Shown: positions 26,390-34,924 of the stretch, in pieces
How the letters are laid out: every line of letters begins with the position of its first letter
How positions within the stretch are numbered: the first letter of the stretch is position 1
NCBI RefSeq assembly: GCF_016107305.1
Contig: NZ_RCVR01000008.1
Span: 62,001 to 126,000 of the forward strand
DNA length: 64,000 bases
DNA from: Roseomonas sp. KE2513
GTDB lineage: Bacteria; Pseudomonadota; Alphaproteobacteria; Acetobacterales; Acetobacteraceae
Direction of reading: 5' to 3'
Translations under genes and position numbers: made by a program
Notes under the pieces: generated by a model
Told to the model about the DNA's origin: nothing
The model's database searches: none
The model's input: the letters and a program-made list of their open reading frames with translations, nothing else

Positions 26390-27319
26390 ATGCCGATCCT
26401 GACTGTTCGACACGTTACGACCTACCGCTACCGCCAGCCCGTCTCCTTCGGGGAGCACCGGATGATGCTGCGGCCGCGTGCCGGGCACGACCAGCGGCTC
26501 CTGGAGGCGCGGATCGCCATCCTGCCCGAGCCCGCCGACTTCTGGTGGGTGCACGACGTGTTCGGGAACAGCGTCGGCGTTGCCCGCTTCGACACGCGGG
26601 CGCGGGAGTTGCGCTTCGATAGCACGATGCGGCTGGAACACAGCCCGGTGGAGGCGCTCGATTACCGGCTGGAGGAATACGCTCGCAGCCTGCCCTTTTC
26701 CTACTCATCGGAGGACATGCCGGACCTCGCCCGCTCCATCGAGCGGCACGTGCCGGACCCCGACCGTGCCGTGGACCGCTGGGCGCGTGGCTTCATGCGG
26801 CGCGATGGTCCGACCGGCACGCTGGAGCTGCTGGAGGCGATGACGCGGGCGGTGAAACGGGACTTTACCTATATCGCCCGCTCCGTCCGCGGCATCCAGG
26901 AGCCCTGGCACACGCTGGAGATGGGCAGCGGCACCTGCCGCGACTTCGCGCTGCTGATGATGGAGGCGGTGCGCTCGCTCGGCCTCGCGGCGCGCTTCGT
27001 GTCCGGCTACCTCTACTCCCCGGGCATGCAGGGGGAGCGGGAGGGAAGCCATGTCGGCGGCGGCTCCACCCATGCCTGGGTGCGCGTCTATCTGCCTGGC
27101 GCCGGCTGGGTGGAGTTCGACCCGACCAACGGCATCCTCGGCAACCGCGACCTTATCCGCGTGGCCGTCGCGCGCGAGCCCTCGCAGGCGGTGCCGCTGC
27201 ACGGGCGTTGGAAGGGCTTTCCGGACGATGCGCTGGGCATGGAGGTTTCCGTCGAGGTGACCGAAGGCGGCGACCCCATGCCCGAGGCACGCCCTCTCTC
27301 CGCCATGTCAGGGGCTTGA
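26390..27319 (+). CDS. Transglutaminase-like cysteine protease family protein
   Basis: A 309-residue protein with the bacterial transglutaminase-like N-terminal region (ILTVRHVTTYRYRQPVSFGE) and a transglutaminase core. The likely triad is Cys183 in GSGTCRDFALLMM, His228 in STHAWVRV and Asp244 in VEFDPTNG. I chose ATG 26390 because it starts exactly at the conserved domain. It is followed after 65 bases by a second, different transglutaminase-like gene and then by an N-formylglutamate amidohydrolase. In many bacteria such proteins occur with ATP-grasp and alpha-E proteins in a peptide-related cluster; those partners are absent here. Activity as protease, amidase or cross-linker is not known. 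Confidence 0.88.
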   Translation: MPILTVRHVTTYRYRQPVSFGEHRMMLRPRAGHDQRLLEARIAILPEPADFWWVHDVFGNSVGVARFDTRARELRFDSTMRLEHSPVEALDYRLEEYARSLPFSYSSEDMPDLARSIERHVPDPDRAVDRWARGFMRRDGPTGTLELLEAMTRAVKRDFTYIARSVRGIQEPWHTLEMGSGTCRDFALLMMEAVRSLGLAARFVSGYLYSPGMQGEREGSHVGGGSTHAWVRVYLPGAGWVEFDPTNGILGNRDLIRVAVAREPSQAVPLHGRWKGFPDDALGMEVSVEVTEGGDPMPEARPLSAMSGA

Positions 27320-27384
27320 GCGCCCGTGCCAACCCCTCGACCGAGCGAACGACCCCTTCCAACCGCACCGGAGACGCAGCACCC

Positions 27385-28206
27385 GTGAAAATTCATGCCG
27401 GCTACGATATTGCCTACGAATGCGCGCAGCCGACGCCCATGCTGCTCGCGCTTAGCGTGCATCCTTCCCGCATGGCGGACGTGATCGGGCCGCACAGGAT
27501 CACCTTCGACCCGCCGATCGGCGCGACCGAGTACCGAGACGGCTTCGGCAACATCTGCCACCGCATCGTCGCGCCCGCGGGGCGGCTGACGATCTCCAGC
27601 CGCTTCGACGTGCTCGACCCCGGCACGCCGGACGCGGTGGTGCCCGAGGCGCGGCAGATTCCTGTGCAAGAGTTGCCGGACGACGCGCTCGTCTTCCTTT
27701 TGGCCAGCCGCTACTGCGAGACGGACCGGCTCTCGGACCTTGCCTGGTCGCTCTTCGGCGGCGTGGAGCCGGGCTGGGCGCGGGTGCAGGCGATCTGCGA
27801 TTACGCGCATGAGCGCATCGCCTTCGGCTACGAGCATGCGGACGTTTATCGCACCGCCTTCAGCGGCCACAACGACCGCGTGGGCGTGTGCCGCGACTAT
27901 GCGCACCTCGCCGTGGCGCTGTGCCGCTGCATGAACATTCCGGCGCGCTACTGCACGGGGTATCTCGGCGATATCGGCGTGCCGCCGGTGGACGCGGCGA
28001 TGGATTTCTCCGCTTGGTTCGAGGCCTATCTCGGCGGGCACTGGTACACCTTCGACGCGCGGCACAACACGCCGCGAATCGGGCGCATCCTGATGGCGCG
28101 CGGGCGCGACGCAACGGATGTGGCGATCGCCACCACCTTCGGATCCTGCCGGCTGGCGGGCTTCAACGTGGTGACCGACGAGGTTAAGCCGGGCGCGGAC
28201 TCATGA
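27385..28206 (+). CDS. Second transglutaminase-like family protein
   Basis: A 273-residue transglutaminase-like protein begun at GTG 27385 (MKIHAGYDIAYECAQPTPMLL; GGAGACG upstream). The likely triad is Cys169 in VGVCRDYAHLAVALCR, His219 in GGHWYTFDARHN and Asp224. It belongs to a different subgroup from the preceding protein: the N-terminal wording and active-site spacing differ, so it is not a tandem duplicate. Its stop overlaps the next gene as ATGA. No signal peptide is present in either copy. A cytoplasmic role on amide bonds together with the neighbouring amidohydrolase is a reasonable guess. Confidence 0.87.
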   Translation: MKIHAGYDIAYECAQPTPMLLALSVHPSRMADVIGPHRITFDPPIGATEYRDGFGNICHRIVAPAGRLTISSRFDVLDPGTPDAVVPEARQIPVQELPDDALVFLLASRYCETDRLSDLAWSLFGGVEPGWARVQAICDYAHERIAFGYEHADVYRTAFSGHNDRVGVCRDYAHLAVALCRCMNIPARYCTGYLGDIGVPPVDAAMDFSAWFEAYLGGHWYTFDARHNTPRIGRILMARGRDATDVAIATTFGSCRLAGFNVVTDEVKPGADS

Positions 28207-28952
28207 GTGATCCCGTGCCGGTCGAGGTGCTGAACGCGGAGGGCGCCTCGCCCTTCGTGCTGCTCTGCGAGCACGCCTCCAACCACATCCCCGCCCGCTA
28301 CGGCGCACTCGGGCTGCCGGAGGAGGAACTGGCGCGGCACATCGCCTGGGACATCGGGGCGGCTTCGCTGGCGCGGCGCCTCTCGGCATTGCTGGACGCG
28401 CCGCTGCTGCTCTCGGCCGTCTCGCGGTTGGTGATCGACCTCAACCGCCCGCCGGGCGTGCCGACGAGCATCCCGGAGCGGAGCGAGGACACCATCATCC
28501 CCGGCAATGCCGACATCTCGCCGGAGGAGCGGGCGGCGCGGGAGCGGGCTTGGTTCCACCCCTTCCACGACGCTGTCACGGCCGTGCTGGACCGGCGCGC
28601 GGCGGCCGGGGCGGCGACGATCGTGGTCGGGGTGCACAGCTTCACGCCGCGCTTCCAGGAGGTGGACCGACCCTGGCACGCAGGGGTGCTCTTCGCGGGG
28701 GCGGAGGGCTTCGGCCGCGCCCTGGCTGCCGCCCTCGCGGCCGATCCCGCCCTGCTGGTGGGGGAGAACGAGCCCTACCGGATCGAGCCCGGCCTGCACG
28801 ACTACACCGTGCCCGTGCACGGCGATTCCAGGGGGACTGAGGCCGTGCTGATCGAGGTGCGGCAGGATCTGCTGGGCGACGAGGCCGGCATCGAGGAGTG
28901 GGCGCTGCGGCTCGTCTCTGCTCTCGGCGTGGCGGCGGGGCGGCTGGCCTAG
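28203..28952 (+). CDS. N-formylglutamate amidohydrolase family protein
   Basis: A 249-residue protein of the N-formylglutamate amidohydrolase (FGase) family: FVLLCEHASNHIPARYGALGL with the metal-type Glu and His, RHIAWDIGAASLARRLS, SRLVIDLNRP, and IVVGVHSFTP. The classic enzyme hydrolyses N-formyl-L-glutamate in histidine breakdown, but no hut gene is nearby, so another acyl-amino acid is possible. It is translationally coupled to the second transglutaminase-like gene. Its stop overlaps the converging PIG-L-like gene by four bases. Confidence 0.87.
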   Translation: MSDPVPVEVLNAEGASPFVLLCEHASNHIPARYGALGLPEEELARHIAWDIGAASLARRLSALLDAPLLLSAVSRLVIDLNRPPGVPTSIPERSEDTIIPGNADISPEERAARERAWFHPFHDAVTAVLDRRAAAGAATIVVGVHSFTPRFQEVDRPWHAGVLFAGAEGFGRALAAALAADPALLVGENEPYRIEPGLHDYTVPVHGDSRGTEAVLIEVRQDLLGDEAGIEEWALRLVSALGVAAGRLA

Positions 28953-29653
28953 CGCTGCGCCGCTTTCGGCGATGGGGGCGGACGCAGAATGGTCTCGAAG
29001 GGGAGGAGGGTGGCGTCCAAGCGCGACGCTGGGCCGCCCTCCAAGAATCCGCGGGTCTGGGAGACATGAGCGCCGATGGCCGCGCGTTTCGCCCCCAAGT
29101 AGGGTGAGATCTCCAGGCGCCAGCCCTCCACGGCGGCCTCCTGGGATGGCGGAGAGCGGCCGACATAGGAGAGATGACCGATGCCGCTGCGGCGCGCGAC
29201 CTCCGCCGCGATGCGGTGCGCGGCGCGCGTCGCGGGGTCCGCCTCTCCCGGCCAGGGGGCGAGGATGAGGTTGAGGTCGCGCGCCCAGGTGACGAGGGAG
29301 ACCGCGCGGACGATCGCTTCGAAGACCGGACCTTCCCCTGGCGTCTCGCCGTCGAAGAGGCCGGCCATGAGCAGGCGTTCCGGGCGAAGGCCGAGGCGCC
29401 GCACGGCCTCCCGCGTTTCCTGTTCGCGCAGGGCCGCCAGGCGGTCCGGCGGCCAGGCGTCCGAACCGGGATGAAAAGCGCTGCCGTCGTGCAGCACCAT
29501 GACGAAGGGCTGGCGCCCGCGCCGGCATGAGAGGGCGATCAGCCCGCCGCAGTCGAGGCTCTCCTCACCCGGCTGAAGGGCGAGGACGAGCGCGTTCTCC
29601 TCGCCGATGATGGTGCCGAGGTCGGCCTCGGGCAGGTCGCTCGCGGTCGGCAT
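28949..29653 (-). CDS. PIG-L family protein with degenerate metal-binding motif
   Basis: A 234-residue protein with the layout of PIG-L/LmbE deacetylases: ALVLALQPGEESLDCGGLIA, PFVMVLHDGSAFHPGS, RLAALREQETREAVRRLGLRPERLLMAGLFDGETP, and DLNLILAPWPGEADPATRAAHRIAAE. The zinc motif HPDDE of active enzymes is here Gln27-Pro-Gly-Glu-Glu31, losing the His and the first Asp; the later His region keeps one His (TRAAHRIA). Activity as a zinc deacetylase is therefore doubtful. The start at 29653 fits the domain. It is divergent from the Rieske oxygenase set across a 180-base gap in which I see no firm regulatory signal. Confidence 0.75.
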   Translation of the reverse strand: MPTASDLPEADLGTIIGEENALVLALQPGEESLDCGGLIALSCRRGRQPFVMVLHDGSAFHPGSDAWPPDRLAALREQETREAVRRLGLRPERLLMAGLFDGETPGEGPVFEAIVRAVSLVTWARDLNLILAPWPGEADPATRAAHRIAAEVARRSGIGHLSYVGRSPPSQEAAVEGWRLEISPYLGAKRAAIGAHVSQTRGFLEGGPASRLDATLLPFETILRPPPSPKAAQR

Positions 29654-29833
29654 GCGGCTTGGGTCCTCCCCTGGGGCCCACGATCTAAGTCCAGGCTGCG
29701 CCGGGCTTGAAGGGGCGCCCTGGAGGAAAGGGTGGCCAGGACCTGCGGAGGGCGGAATAATGGCATCTCGCGTGCTTCTGCCAGAGCGGCCCGCGCGGAC
29801 CCCTCCGCGCCGCTGACCCGAGGATTGCCCCCC

Positions 29834-31117
29834 ATGGACCATCCCCTTCCGAGCGGCCCGCCGGCAGAGACCCTGGCTGTCTTCCCCCGCGCCGACGGCT
29901 CTCGCGTGCCCTACAAGGTGTTCAGCGACGATGAGATCTACGCGCTGGAGCAGGAGCGGATCTATCGCGGCCCGACCTGGAGCTTCCTGGGGCTGGAAGC
30001 CGAGATCCCGAAGGTTGGCGACTACAAGAGCACCTTCATTGGCGACACGCCCGTGGTCATGACGCGCGCCGAGGACGGGGAGCTGGCGGCCTGGGTGAAC
30101 CGCTGCGCGCATCGCGGCGCGATGGTATGCCGCTTGCCACGGGGCAATGCGCTGTCGCATTCCTGCGTGTACCATCAGTGGAGCTTCGGGGCGAAAGGCA
30201 ACCTGCAAGGCGTTCCCTTCCGGCGCGGCCAGAAGGACGCGACGGGGATGCCGAAGGATTTCGACCCGAAGCAACATAACCTGCGCCAGCTTCGGGTGGA
30301 GAGCTACCGCGGCCTCGTCTTCGCCACTTTCAGCGACACGGTGGAGCCACTGGCGGATTATATTGGCCCGCAGATGCGGCCCTATGTGGATCGCGTGTTC
30401 CACAAGCCCGTCGTCTATCTCGGCTGCACGCGGCAGTACTCGGACAGCAACTGGAAGCTCTACATCGAGAACGTGAAGGACCCCTATCACGCCAGCCTGC
30501 TGCACCTGTTCCACACCACCTTCAACATCTTCCGCGTGGGCATGAGGGCGCGCTGCCTGCCGGACGAGCAGCGCGGGATGCACAGCGTAATCTTCGTGAT
30601 GAAGAACGAGGAGGAGAACGCGGCCGACTACAAGAGCCAGGGGATCCGTTCCTACGACGAGGGCTTCCGGTTGGAAGACGATTCCATTCTCGCGCTCGAG
30701 AAGGAGTACGAGGAGGTCGCGACGAACCAGATCCAGCCGATCTTCCCGCAACTCGTCATTCAGCAGATCCACAACACGCTGGTGGCGCGGCAGATCCTGC
30801 CAAAGGGGCCAAACCACTTCGAGCTGGTTTTCCACTTCTTCGGCTACGAGGACGACACGCCGGAGATGCGGAAGCTCAGGATCAAGCAGGCGAACCTCGT
30901 GGGGCCGGCCGGCTATATCTCCATGGAGGACACGGAAGCGACAGAGCTGGTACAGCGGGGCACGCGGCGAGATGCCGACAAGTCCTCGGTCATCGAGATG
31001 TCGCGCGATGCGCCGGAGCGTCGGGACACGCTCATCTCCGAGCAGCTGATCCGGCAGTTCTGGATGGGGTATCGCAAGCTGATGGGCTTCGACATGCAGG
31101 CGGCCGCTGCTGAATGA
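29834..31117 (+). CDS. Aromatic ring-hydroxylating dioxygenase, alpha subunit
   Basis: A 427-residue Rieske non-heme iron oxygenase. The Rieske cluster is Cys91-x-His93 (CAHRGAM) and Cys111-x2-His114 (CVYHQW). The catalytic iron site is in NVKDPYHASLLHLFH, with His219 and His224. Length and wording fit the anthranilate/salicylate 5-hydroxylase type of alpha subunit. It begins an operon with the beta subunit (ATGA overlap) and a Rieske ferredoxin. The ring substrate cannot be fixed from sequence; a benzoate-like acid is likely. No flavin reductase for the system is in the window. Confidence 0.92.
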   Translation: MDHPLPSGPPAETLAVFPRADGSRVPYKVFSDDEIYALEQERIYRGPTWSFLGLEAEIPKVGDYKSTFIGDTPVVMTRAEDGELAAWVNRCAHRGAMVCRLPRGNALSHSCVYHQWSFGAKGNLQGVPFRRGQKDATGMPKDFDPKQHNLRQLRVESYRGLVFATFSDTVEPLADYIGPQMRPYVDRVFHKPVVYLGCTRQYSDSNWKLYIENVKDPYHASLLHLFHTTFNIFRVGMRARCLPDEQRGMHSVIFVMKNEEENAADYKSQGIRSYDEGFRLEDDSILALEKEYEEVATNQIQPIFPQLVIQQIHNTLVARQILPKGPNHFELVFHFFGYEDDTPEMRKLRIKQANLVGPAGYISMEDTEATELVQRGTRRDADKSSVIEMSRDAPERRDTLISEQLIRQFWMGYRKLMGFDMQAAAAE

Positions 31118-31593
31118 GCGCGGAGGACCTGATGCTGCGGCTGGAGCTGATGGCGCTCCAGGACCGCTACGTGGCGGCAATCGATAACGACCGCATCGAG
31201 GAGTGGCCGGGCTTCTTTACGGAGGAGTGCCTCTACGAGATCGTTTCCCGTGAGAACGAGGAGGCAGGTCTGCCGGCGCCGGTGATGTATTGCGACAGCG
31301 CGGGCATGCTGCGGGACCGCGTGCTGGCGCTGCGCCACGCCAATATCTACGAGAGGCCGGCCTACCGGCACATGCTTTCCGGCCTGGAGTGGAAGGCGGA
31401 GGAGGACGGCAGCTTCTCCGTCTCATCGAGCTATGTCGTGGTGAACACCTCGATCGAGGGCGAGTCCACGATCTACCAGGCGGGGCGTTACCTCGATAAG
31501 GTGGTGCGCACCCCGGAGGGCCTGCGCTTCCGCCAGAAGCGCTGCATCTACGACACCCTGCGCGTGCAGACCCTGCTCGCCTTTCCGATCTGA
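31114..31593 (+). CDS. Aromatic ring-hydroxylating dioxygenase, beta subunit
   Basis: A 159-residue small subunit with the SnoaL/NTF2-like fold of dioxygenase beta chains: LELMALQDRYVAAIDNDRIEEWPGFFTEECLYEIVSRENE, YERPAYRHMLSG, and FRQKRCIYDTLRVQTLLAFPI at the C-terminus. It overlaps the alpha-subunit stop by ATGA and is 15 bases ahead of the ferredoxin gene. It stabilises the alpha subunit and may influence substrate choice. Confidence 0.9.
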   Translation: MSAEDLMLRLELMALQDRYVAAIDNDRIEEWPGFFTEECLYEIVSRENEEAGLPAPVMYCDSAGMLRDRVLALRHANIYERPAYRHMLSGLEWKAEEDGSFSVSSSYVVVNTSIEGESTIYQAGRYLDKVVRTPEGLRFRQKRCIYDTLRVQTLLAFPI

Positions 31594-31608
31594 CGGAACC
31601 GAATCACG

Positions 31609-31917
31609 ATGAGCGAGTGGCATGACGCGGCGGATGCCGGCGCCGTGGTTGAGAACGAGGTGCTGGGCTGCGTGGTGGGCGGCGTGCCCGTCGCGCTGTT
31701 CCGGGTGGAGGGGCAGGTCTTCGCGCTGCATGACCTCTGCTCCCACGGGCAGGCGCGGCTGTCGGACGGCTATGTGGAGGGTGGCTGCGTGGAGTGCCCG
31801 CTGCATCAGGGGCTGGTCTATATCCGCACGGGCGAGCCCCGGACGGCGCCGATCACCGCGCCAGTGCGGAGCATTCCGGCCCGCGAGGTGAACGGAAGGG
31901 TGGAGGTCCAGCTCTAG
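31609..31917 (+). CDS. Rieske-type [2Fe-2S] ferredoxin
   Basis: A 102-residue ferredoxin with the Rieske motif CSHGQARLSDG and CPLHQG (Cys-x-His and Cys-x2-His). It is the electron carrier of the preceding oxygenase, third in the operon. The gene normally found next, a flavin-dependent ferredoxin reductase, is missing; an acyltransferase lies downstream instead. The gap 31918-32077 shows no clear gene or strong signal. Confidence 0.92.
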   Translation: MSEWHDAADAGAVVENEVLGCVVGGVPVALFRVEGQVFALHDLCSHGQARLSDGYVEGGCVECPLHQGLVYIRTGEPRTAPITAPVRSIPAREVNGRVEVQL

Positions 31918-32077
31918 CGGCCTCGACTGATCGGCCGGGTGCCGGGCGGAAGCCGAACCTTCATCTATCGGCGCTACGCCCCGGGTGCCTTCCATCGCCG
32001 GGATCTCGTGGCCGCGCGGAAGACATTGCTTTCCGGCGGAACCCCTCGATGGTACAGGCTGGAAACGATTGGAGAAG

Positions 32078-33115
32078 ATGGGCGGGTCGATGCTGGGGGA
32101 GGGAAATCCATCGCGCCGCTTGGCGGTGCTCGATGGCTGGCGGGCGGTGAGCATCCTGCTGGTCATGGCAGGGCACCTGCTGCCGATCGGCCCCTCCTTC
32201 CTGAAGCTGAACGCGGCGGTTGCAGCCGGCGGCATGGCGCTCTTCTTCATCTTGTCGGGCTTCCTCATCGCGCGCTTCTTGATGGCGAAGGACGACGTGC
32301 CCGGGTTCCTCATCCGCCGCGCGGCGCGCATCCTGCCGCTGGCCTGGCTGGCCATGGCCGTGGCGCTGATCGTCACCCGGGCGCCGTGGGAGGCCTATCC
32401 CTCGCACTTCCTCTTCCTGTCGAACCTGCCGGGCTTCCATCTCATCCCGGAGGTCGAGCACTTCTGGAGCCTGTGCGTCGAGGTCCAGTTCTATGTCGGC
32501 ATCGCGGCGCTCGTCGGCCTGTTCGGGCGGCGCGGGCTCTACGCGTTGCCGGTCATCTGCCTCGCGGTCACGGCGCACCGTATCGCCTGGGGAGCGCATC
32601 TGGATTTCGTGACCTGGCGGCGGGTGGACGAGATCCTGGCCGGCTGCATCCTCGCGCTTCTCCATAGCGGGTGGCTGGGGGAGCGGCCGGCGCGCTGGCT
32701 CGGGCGCCTCAACCCCTACCTCCTGATGCCGCTGCTCCTGGCGAGCGCCCATGCGGATGCGGGGGCGCTGAACTATCTCCGGCCCTACATCGCCATGGCT
32801 CTCGTGGGGTCGACGTTGCATGCGGCGCCCCGGCATCTCGCGCGGGTGCTCGAGGCGCGCTCGATGGCCTATGTCGCGCAGGTCTCCTTCGCGCTCTACG
32901 TCTTCCACGGCATGCTGATGAGCAGCTGGCTCGGCACGGGCGACAAGATCGTGAAATACGCCAAGCGGCCGCTGCTGATCGCGGCCAGCTTCGCGCTTGC
33001 GCACCTCTCAACCTTCCATTTCGAGAGCCGCTTCATCGCCCTCGGGCATCGCTTCGCTGGCCGTGGGCGGCCCGTGAACTCCGTTGCGCCCGCCGCCTCC
33101 GGGCGCCGCGCCTAA
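32078..33115 (+). CDS. Acyltransferase family (OafA/YrhL-type) membrane protein
   Basis: A 345-residue integral membrane acyltransferase. The family opening is RRLAVLDGWRAVSILLVMAGHLLP with the conserved His, followed by MALFFILSGFLIARFLM, FLIRRAARILPLAWLAM and HFWSLCVEVQFYVGIAALVG. Later helices include MAYVAQVSFALYVFHGML. Members acetylate or acylate surface sugars. The start is uncertain between ATG 32078 and ATG 32090. It stands alone between the oxygenase set and a converging GntR gene, with 33 bases before that gene's end. Confidence 0.88.
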   Translation: MGGSMLGEGNPSRRLAVLDGWRAVSILLVMAGHLLPIGPSFLKLNAAVAAGGMALFFILSGFLIARFLMAKDDVPGFLIRRAARILPLAWLAMAVALIVTRAPWEAYPSHFLFLSNLPGFHLIPEVEHFWSLCVEVQFYVGIAALVGLFGRRGLYALPVICLAVTAHRIAWGAHLDFVTWRRVDEILAGCILALLHSGWLGERPARWLGRLNPYLLMPLLLASAHADAGALNYLRPYIAMALVGSTLHAAPRHLARVLEARSMAYVAQVSFALYVFHGMLMSSWLGTGDKIVKYAKRPLLIAASFALAHLSTFHFESRFIALGHRFAGRGRPVNSVAPAASGRRA

Positions 33116-33148
33116 ACCCTGACGCCCCGGCCGGAGCCCTCGCCTCCG

Positions 33149-33823
33149 TCAGTCCCCGAACATGTAGTCCTGCACGAAAAGGATGTGTTCGCGCATCACG
33201 CGGCGGGCTTCCGCGCGGTCGCGCCGGCGCACGGCCTCCACCATGGCGTGGTGCTGCGCCTGGAGAACGGCGCGGTGCTCCGCCGTGTTGCCGCGGGCCT
33301 TGAGCTGACCCCAGTCCGTCCGTTCCCGCACGCGGGCGAGGGAACGGGACATGGCGATGACGGCGCCGTTGTGGGTGCCGGCCGCGAAGGCGTCGTGCAG
33401 GGCGGCGTCCCAGCGCTCGAAGGTCGCGAGGTCGGCGGCCTCGTCGGTGCCGCGCAGGCATTCGCCCATGCGTGCGATATCCGCCTGGTCGGCGCGCGCG
33501 ACGGCGAGCGAGATCATCTCGGGCTCGAAGATGAGGCGGCACTCGACGACATCGGAGGGGCTGAGGCTTTCCTCCATGGCAGCAGGCGCGGCAGGTGGCG
33601 GCTCGGCGCGGAAGGTGCCTCGGCCGACATGGCGGTGAATGAGTCCCTGCTGCTCCAGCGCGTCCAGAGCGCGGCGGACGGTGTTGCGGGCGACGCCGTA
33701 GCGGGCGCCGAGGTCACGCTCGGTGGGCAGGCGCTCGCCGGGCCGCCAGCGGTCGGCCCGCAGGTCGCGCGAGAGGGTATCCTGAAGGGCGGAGGCGCCC
33801 ATTCGCTCCGTGAGTTCCGGCAT
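33149..33823 (-). CDS. GntR family (FadR/FCD subgroup) transcriptional regulator
   Basis: A 224-residue regulator. The winged helix is at about residues 8-70 (RPGERLPTERDLGARYGVARNTVRRALDALEQQGLI), and the all-helical FCD ligand domain follows (ECRLIFEPEMISLAVARAD, RWDAALHDAFAAGTHN, EHRAVLQAQHHAMVEAVRRRD). FCD domains commonly bind carboxylates through a metal site of Asp/His residues, and several His are in place. I chose ATG 33823; a TTG at 33853 is possible but lacks a Shine-Dalgarno. It is divergent from an eight-gene catabolic operon and is probably its repressor. Confidence 0.9.
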   Translation of the reverse strand: MPELTERMGASALQDTLSRDLRADRWRPGERLPTERDLGARYGVARNTVRRALDALEQQGLIHRHVGRGTFRAEPPPAAPAAMEESLSPSDVVECRLIFEPEMISLAVARADQADIARMGECLRGTDEAADLATFERWDAALHDAFAAGTHNGAVIAMSRSLARVRERTDWGQLKARGNTAEHRAVLQAQHHAMVEAVRRRDRAEARRVMREHILFVQDYMFGD

Positions 33824-33873
33824 CGCCTCGAATGTCTTGACTGGATCAACCAATCAGAGGACCATAAGACCAG

Positions 33874-33903
33874 ATTGGTATACTGAAAAGCAGAATTGGT
33901 ATA
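33874..33903. promoter_or_regulatory. Two ATTGGTATA direct repeats, probable GntR operator
   Basis: ATTGGTATA occurs at 33874-33882 and 33895-33903, exactly 21 bases apart (two helical turns), just before the FAH start at 33914. The core TTGGTATAC resembles half of the TGGTATACCA-like sites of FadR/FCD regulators. A further inverted copy-like CCAAT lies at 33850-33854. Binding by the adjacent GntR protein is inference. Confidence 0.6.
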
Positions 33904-33913
33904 GGGGCGCCGC

Positions 33914-34828
33914 ATGAAGCTCGCGATGGTCAGGACGGGAAGCGGGGCGCAGGTGGTGCGCGTGGACGATGCCGGCCGCCGCTTCTGGCCGGTCGAGAGT
34001 CTCGCGCCCGGCCTGCCCGGAGAGATGACGGCTCTGATCGCGGCACTCTCCTCTGGCGCCAGCATCCCCGCGCCGAGCGGGGAGGGCCAGGTGCTGGACG
34101 AGGCGGCGCTTCTCGCGCCCCTGCCGGCCCCGCCGCGCAACATCTTCTGCGTGGGCAAGAACTACTTCGCCCATGCGCGGGAATTCGCGGGCAGCGGCTA
34201 CGATTCCTCCTCCACCAGCGCGGCGGACGCGGTGCCGAAGGCGCCGATCATCTTCACCAAGCCCTTCACCTCGATCTCCGGCCCCTGGGACGACATCCCG
34301 ATGGTGCCCGGCCTGGACGCGGAGGTGGATTACGAGGCGGAGCTTGCCGTGGTGATCGGGCGCGGCGGGCGCTGCATCACCAAGGCCGACGCGATGAACC
34401 ACGTCTTCGGCTACACCGTCGTGAACGACGTGACGGCGCGCGACCTGCAAGGCGTGCACAAGCAGTGGCTGCTCGGGAAGGGCATCGACGGCTTCTGCCC
34501 CATGGGTCCCTGGATCGTGACGGCCGACGAGCTGGACGCCCAGGCGATGCGCGTGACCTGCACGGTGAACGGCGAGAAGCGGCAGGACGCCGTCACCTCC
34601 GATCTCATCTTCGACATCCCGACGCTGATCGAGACCATCTCCCTCAGCATGGCGCTGCTGCCGGGCGACGTGATCGCGACGGGCACGCCGGAAGGGGTTG
34701 GCATCGGCTTCAAGCCGCCGCGCTTCCTGCGGGACGGCGACGTAGTGGAATGCGCGATCGAGGGCATCGGCCGTATCCGCAACACGCTGCGGCGGGTGGA
34801 TCCAGCGGCGCTGCGCGGCGCAGCCTGA
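33914..34828 (+). CDS. Fumarylacetoacetate hydrolase family protein
   Basis: A 304-residue FAH-family protein. The domain includes NIFCVGKNYFAHAREF, APIIFTKPFTSISGPWDDIPMV, the metal-ligand set DAEVDYEAELAVVIG and YTVVNDVTARDLQ, and LLPGDVIATGTPEGVGIGFKPP. Members hydrolyse or hydrate ring-cleavage products (acylpyruvates, 2-hydroxy-hexadienoates and similar). It is the first gene of the catabolic operon facing the GntR gene, so it probably acts late in that pathway on a ring-opened intermediate. Confidence 0.92.
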   Translation: MKLAMVRTGSGAQVVRVDDAGRRFWPVESLAPGLPGEMTALIAALSSGASIPAPSGEGQVLDEAALLAPLPAPPRNIFCVGKNYFAHAREFAGSGYDSSSTSAADAVPKAPIIFTKPFTSISGPWDDIPMVPGLDAEVDYEAELAVVIGRGGRCITKADAMNHVFGYTVVNDVTARDLQGVHKQWLLGKGIDGFCPMGPWIVTADELDAQAMRVTCTVNGEKRQDAVTSDLIFDIPTLIETISLSMALLPGDVIATGTPEGVGIGFKPPRFLRDGDVVECAIEGIGRIRNTLRRVDPAALRGAA

Positions 34829-34924
34829 GGGTTTGCTTGAGGGTGCTGGGCCGGCGGAAGACCGGCGGTGGCCCGTTGGCAACTGATTGCGGGGCGGCGC
34901 CGGTTCGCCCTTGGGAGGAAGTTT

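Noticed and set aside
29761-29783. TGGCA-N13-TGCCA inverted repeat upstream of the Rieske oxygenase
   Set aside because: Five-base arms with a long spacer are expected by chance at this base composition and match no known site well.
29654-31180. In-frame N-terminal extension of the PIG-L-like gene across the Rieske oxygenase
   Set aside because: The extension is antisense to the oxygenase alpha subunit; the PIG-L domain starts naturally at 29653.
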